A stretch of DNA of 64,000 nucleotides from positions 311,516,250-311,580,249 of the forward strand of contig CATIUR010000001.1 in the NCBI GenBank assembly GCA_949592205.1, read 5' to 3'. Shown in pieces: positions 58,634-64,000 of the stretch. The stretch is from Helichrysum umbraculigerum (taxonomy: Eukaryota > Streptophyta > Magnoliopsida > Asterales > Asteraceae). Position 1 is the first letter of the stretch. Each line of letters starts with the position of its first letter. The translations under genes were made by a program, and so were the position numbers. The notes under the pieces are model-generated. The model did not search any database and was not told the origin of the DNA. It saw nothing but the letters and a program-made list of their open reading frames with translations.

Positions 58634-60842
58634 GAATAATCGTAGAAAGAAAGAGAATCAGAGAAATGAAGTAGATCTACGACTATCCTTCACACTTGGA
58701 TGAACCCAACTGTTATACAAAACATCTTCTAAATACAACTCATTTTGCAAATAAACCACGGTTCTCGGATGAATAGGAAAATCATCTTGTGTTTCGAGCA
58801 TTTGAGGTACTTGCATACTACTTTTATGCATTATGCTCGAACTCGTTTAAAAACACATGATTTATAAAAATGGTTTGTATTAGAAAACATCTTTCAAAAT
58901 CTGAGACAGTGATTTCCTTTCATTTGCAAAAACAAAACCGAGTTTGTAAAAAGGGTACATCCAACGTGTTCACACTTAAGAGATCTATTCATGAGAATAA
59001 AACTGAGATGATGAGATGGAAATAAGCAAGTCGCTTGAAGCCGAGCCGATCCTCATAAAGAACTCAGAAGACGATCTTGGCCACATCTTCTTCTGTAAAT
59101 ACAGAAACTCAGCTCCTATGCAACTTACTATCTGGGGAGTATCTGATCCTTTCCTCTTTTATATGTTTTATCATGATTCATGTTTATTTATTTTGTTAAT
59201 ATGATAATAAAAGTAGTCTATACTCTATCATAAACTTATCACTAAGTGTGGGATTCTAGCCCAAAACAAAACACTTGAGAAACATTTTCTTGCATGTTCA
59301 AACTCTAAGTGTGGGATTTTTCAATCTCAACTCAAGAGAACATTAGGGACAATGTTCCTCTAAGTGTGGGATAGTAGGTATAGAATACCTTAGTTTATTT
59401 TTATGATTTTAGTTCAAAATAGTTAACACAGAAAATGTTCCTCTAAAATTTTTCAAAATTTTTCAATTTTCAAAAAGAAAAACGAGTTTAATCCCCCGAT
59501 TAACTCTAAATTTTTGAGTTTTGATGTTTTTAAGAAAAGTCATTTTCAAAATATGAATAAGTTGTTTTAAAATCTAAGGAAAATAAGTTAATAATTGCTT
59601 AAGAAAGAAATGATAATCTAATAAGAACATGACTATGTACATACAACCCAATTGCAGTGAGGACTTGAGCCTTAAAAGCATTCATTTTTAATGCTACATT
59701 GTTCATTTTTGTGTGTGTGCCGATGCATGTATATCTGAATTAGAACTTGCTCTTGACATACGCTTCGAGACCACATTGGTGAGTACCGTACGCGGTATAG
59801 ATGCAATTAGATGACCTTGACATTCCTTACGATTTAACCCACTTTTTATCCTTCTCTCTCAAGCCCAAAACCCTTTCTGATGCTTATTTTTAGTATCGAT
59901 GATCCACTTAGTAAACCCTGTTGAGCCTAAACCTTTTCGTTTCATAAACCCACATGTTTAAATCCCTACTTTCCCAAATAATTCCAAAAACTTATCCTAG
60001 AATTTCTAAGGTTATGAAAAACGCTTTTAGAAACACCCCTTCAAATTGTCTTACTCTCTCGTGTTCTCCGAAAAAGAAATATCCTTGGTGTGAAAAATTG
60101 ACACCATGAAAAGACTCGAAAAAGAAAGAAAAGAAGAAGGAGTTTTTCATTTAATAATCCTTGGAAGTCCTCTGGTAAAGAAGTTCTGAAAGAAAAAGAA
60201 AAAGAGAAAATTAGAAAAAGAAAAAAAAATGAATAAAAGAAAATAAAGCTAGTACTTCGAAGTATCACCCTAAAAGAAGAAGATCCGATAGAAGACAAAA
60301 GCTACTTTACTTTCATCCGTTTCTAAATTAAGTTTTCCGTGACCTTGGGAGTCCTAAGATAAGCAACACCCTTACACCCAAAATTTCCACTATCCATACC
60401 CTTTAACCCTCACAAACATTACAACCCCTGAATGTCTTGGGATAATTAGCATCGTTCTCACCTAAGTGGTGGAGATCCGATTCTCGATCAAGCTTATGAC
60501 GATGAGTACTGCATGACTGGCTAATTGAGCGATTTCTTTGTTTAGAATATTAGGAAACCCGAAACACTCTTGAGTGAATTGAGTGACCACTTTAGTGAGA
60601 TCGCCTGGTCATGTATACTCCAAGATCATGAGATTTGGAAGTATGCTTAAAGAGAATCATTACTTGTTTCTGAAATGATTATCTTATCTTTCCTGGTGTT
60701 TTTAGATCAAATATATGAATATGAGAAAATGATGACTTTTAGAAATGTTCTAACTCACCTCAAAACCAGATTTTTAAAATATCTTTTTCACGAGGCATGG
60801 AAGTGTTGCTTGAGAACAAGCAACGTCTAAGTGTGGGATAAT
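58634..60842 (+). other. D 3' non-coding region with repeated PPT-like motifs
   Basis: No protein relic. ctaagtgtgggat occurs at 59242-59254, 59305-59317, 59360-59372 and, next to the 3' LTR, 60827-60839 (likely PPT). Blocks conserved with A lie at 59666-59785 and 60475-60645; the second ends in a gcctggtcatg that can pair with catgactggc upstream. Confidence 0.7.
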
Positions 60843-63323
60843 TGATGTGACATAAAAAGTCATGTTTTTAGGCACATTATTCTGCACTTATTGGAATTAT
60901 ATTTGGTGAAATCGTCTTAAAACATCTATTATTTACTTGAAATCACAAAGTAGTATAATTATGGGCATTGTTGTTAAAATCACCAAAAACATCCGTTTAT
61001 CACGCAAAACGAGGCAAATAATGTCACCTTAAATAACCCCTTCTTAATCGACTTATGGAATTGGATCTTAATTCATATTTTATGATTTCATAGGGAAATC
61101 CAAGACCGGAGGTGAAAGAATCAGAAGAAACGGATGAAAGACGGATAAGATGTGCAGTCTGGAATCTCGTCGATCGTCATCCGGAACACGCAAAAGTCAA
61201 ACACCTCCAAATTTGACAAACTTAGTGTCATTAGAAGCATAACGGAAAAACGAATCCAACGGCGCAAGAATCAAGCCAAACGAACTCCAAACGAAGAAGA
61301 TATGGTCGAACCAAGCAACCGAGAAATCAACGGAGGCCAAATGGAGCACCAACCCCCACCCCTCTATACACCTAGGTACCGTAGGGTGCAGTATACGGGG
61401 GTGTTTGCCTTGATGGGTGCCGTTTGACCCCCTTGGTCCGCTTGCCCTGTATGCTACTTTGATGCTTGTATTTGGTGCTTCAAGACTTGTACCAAAGCTT
61501 TCATCCTTCCCCTATAAATACCAAGCCTAAAACCTCATTTGAACACACCTCACACCGAATTTTCTCTCATTTCTCTCTCTCTAAAAACTTCTCTCTAGAA
61601 TAGTATAGATTCTCTCTCTAGCACTTCTCTAAGGAGTTAGAGGAGAATTAATAGGGTAGCTTTTGTAATATAGTTGGAATTCTTGGAGGATCTCCTTTGT
61701 AATATTGTTCGGAATATTTCGGAGCTCTGTCCGTGTAATCTTTCAACTTCTATTCAATCTACGCATTACTTTCGGTTAATTCTATCCTTATCTTTCATAA
61801 TGTTACATGCTATTATTATGTTTGATTTAGGATACATTGCTATGATTAGTGAGTAGATTAGCTATTGTGTTTGTTATGATGTAGTTAGCTTGTTAATATT
61901 TGGGGTGATGCTACTTTAAATACAATTGGGATAACATCGTTATGAAACAACGGAGGTAACGTTATACGACTTTCATTTGTATAGCGTCGGAAACATCACG
62001 AATGTGTGTAGTACGGAACGTGGAAGCTATGAAAGTCGTGGGCACAATCCGTTGTGGAATAATGATCCCAATTGTTAAATATTGAAAACTGGTGTACCGT
62101 TAACTATACATTTATGATTTTAAACTAAACTATCGCCTTTCCTCCAATAAACGTGGTTAGAACCTTTATGTCAAGGACGCGAACCTTAGTCAAACGGTCA
62201 CTACCTATCTATGTTTTCTTAAAATAACATGGTCTGATTTTGAAACAATGGAAATACTGTCTACCTATCGTATAGTACACTGTGAATTAATCAGGGATTT
62301 ATTGGTTTGGGATTACAAAGTGAACGGGTTGTTTAGATATCATAGATGGTTTTACTGTAATACAAACTTAGATAATTTGAGTTCAGATGGCTGTAAAGTA
62401 TGTAATCCAGTTAAATCCCTAATACGACTGAGTATCCGGTATAACGTTGGAAACACCTCTGGTGAAGTACAAACACGTGGAAACCTTGGAAAGGTCGAAG
62501 GCTGTATACTCTATTATATCCTGGCATAGTCTGTGATCTAGGAAAGACCGTAATACGGGTGAATACACAATGTGACCGTGGAAAACTCTGTGGGTTGAAG
62601 ACTGTATCACAGCCAAATATCTCTGAAATCAATCACAACCATTAATGTATATGTTAGTCAGTCACCACCTATCTTAAATCTTAAATGCCTCACCTAGCTT
62701 AGATATCTTTATATGTGTTAAGAAAGATCAGTGGATAAATTGCGGACTGCCGCCTTATTCCTGCACCCCATCTAGAGGGTCACTTGGTCTCATCATAAGA
62801 GACGGTGAGGAGGGTTTCAAGACAGTCCGATCAGATCAGAATCTTGACAGCCTAATACTCAGTGACATACCGATCGGTTTATCTGACCAGTAGGGTATTA
62901 GTGTTTACACCACAAGATATCTACGTGAATGCAAGACACAAATCTTAAAAGACGTTTTCAAATATAAAACCCCAATACAGCATCACCCCACGTAAAAGCT
63001 AATGAAGTCATAACAAACATAAATTCCCTTATATTAATTCAACCTACCGCTTTTATTTACTGCTTTAATTAGTTTTAATTTTAATTACGGACCTAATTAT
63101 AAAATCCCCACTCAAAATTATTTTCAAACCATCGCTAATTTGAACTTTCGTCTTGAAAAGTCGTTTCACAATACGGTTAACTCTTTAGAACGACCCTAGG
63201 TCATACTTCAGCTATACAGCTCTAGTAGAACTTAGGTCCCCAGCTAAATATAAATTTTAAAACTTCCACCGACGTGCTGCCATACGGTAGCGTTGACGAC
63301 GCGTGACGGTTGGTGGTGCGTCA
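60843..63323 (+). repeat. D 3' LTR
   Basis: 2481 bp, matching the 5' LTR and the solo LTR in E. TATAAATA lies at 61513. It is followed by gtctc where the solo LTR in E is followed by ttcgc. Confidence 0.92.
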
Positions 63324-64000
63324 GTCTCTAATATTGTTTAATAGTTTTATGCGTCACTTGTTGGTAGTGTCGGACAAAGGAAAATCGAATTTCGGGCGTA
63401 ACTTAGGTTAGTGTCGCATGGAGTGTCGGGCTACCGACACTTAACGAAGTGCCGCAAAAAGAGGGTTTTTGGCGTCACTTAGGGAAGTGAGGCGAAAAGA
63501 GGGTTTTATGCGACACTTAGTGCGTCACTTAAGTGTTGCTACACTGTTTTTGGCCCCGATGCGTCACTTACAACTGTTCGTGGGGTGGTGTTGGCCGGTT
63601 TTGGGGTCCAAAAAGGGAGGGGAAATTTTGCCCATAACTTGTGGTATTTGACCCGTGTTCGTTTACCCGATCGTTAAATGTTAAAATAATTTTAATTGGT
63701 AACTTTTTAAATACGTATTCGAATATTTTTAGTTGAGATATTTTATCGAAATAATTTAGTTGAGTTATAAAATTATAACTTGTTTTGTTTCGGTTTTACG
63801 AATATGTTTCGAGTTGTTTCAGTTGTACGAAATAAATGTTATTCGACGCGAAATACTTTGTAAATATTATCAACATAATATTTAATAATTTATAATGTTA
63901 TTTAATAATCTCATAGGGTAAGGTTCAAATGAGAATGGGATTTTGTGTGAGAATGGAGGAACCACTCATAATGCACCACGTGTCATAATAACCCATTTCT
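63324..64000 (-). repeat. Duplicate of E LTR flank with start of MULE-like foldback
   Basis: Matches 27138-28170 except that 27397-27748 is absent (join at a 3-bp gtg microhomology). From 63916 it is the left arm of the foldback element, cut by the window end. The same LTR/flank junction as at 27137 shows that this is a duplicated locus, not an independent insertion. Confidence 0.88.

Larger units (their letters stand above)
51637..63323 (+). mobile_element. Element D: Athila-like non-autonomous retrotransposon
   Basis: LTRs of 2484 and 2481 bp flank a 6.7-kb interior with an Asp-type PBS, gag-protease, an acidic ORF2 and a long non-coding 3' region, but no RT, RNase H or integrase. The 5' LTR is preceded by internal sequence rather than a target duplication, so D is the right-hand part of a longer, partly deleted (perhaps tandem) array. 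It is homologous to A throughout. Confidence 0.88.

Overview
This 64 kb window looks like intergenic, repeat-dense nuclear DNA of a eudicot plant. I find no host protein-coding gene, tRNA gene or rRNA gene. Nearly every base belongs to nested LTR retrotransposons plus a few small DNA transposons. The coding relics are plant Ty3/gypsy types: chromovirus (Tekay-like) gag-pol and Athila-like gag-protease. They resemble elements I associate with Asteraceae, but that taxonomic guess is weak.

Letters A-H name the elements. A is an Athila-like backbone (+ strand): 5' LTR remnant 20527-21723, internal region 21724-22190 and 30533-35624, 3' LTR 35625-37128. F (- strand, gag-only) sits in A's 5' LTR: LTR fragment 5891-6423, internal 6424-9423, other LTR 9424-10150 plus 18230-20526. 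G (- strand, decayed chromovirus, 1-5890) sits in F's left LTR and runs off the window. H (10151-18229, + strand, two LTRs with a nearly protein-less interior, TSD ctaat) sits in F's right LTR. E (22191-30532, - strand solo LTR, TSD gaagc) interrupts A's gag. E itself holds an Athila-like solo LTR (23715-27137, which contains a hAT-type MITE) and a MULE-like foldback (28084-30293, which contains another solo LTR, 28488-30015).

B (5' LTR 37129-40327, leader, accessory ORF) sits in A's 3' LTR. B's accessory ORF is split by C (41293-51485, TSD ctgaa), the one almost complete chromovirus: two LTRs, PBS, accessory ORF, gag-PR-RT-RNaseH-IN-chromodomain frame and PPT. About 120 bp after C, B ends at a microhomology junction (51609-51613) with the Athila-like element D (LTRs 51637-54120 and 60843-63323). 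The right flank of D (63324-64000) repeats the right flank of the solo LTR inside E, so part of the locus was duplicated after those insertions.

Most interesting points. (1) A leader hairpin with a palindromic apical loop is shared by B, C and H and supported by compensatory changes; it resembles a retroviral dimer-initiation or packaging element. (2) A coiled-coil accessory ORF lies upstream of gag in B and C. (3) A and D are Athila derivatives carrying gag, protease and an acidic second ORF but no RT or integrase; they share RNA-like hairpin modules and repeated PPT-like motifs. (4) H's LTRs carry 19-20 tandem W-box-like TTTGACC units at 10-bp spacing. (5) The three nonsense codons of C all fit deamination of methylated cytosines. 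All coordinates and repeat counts come from reading by eye.
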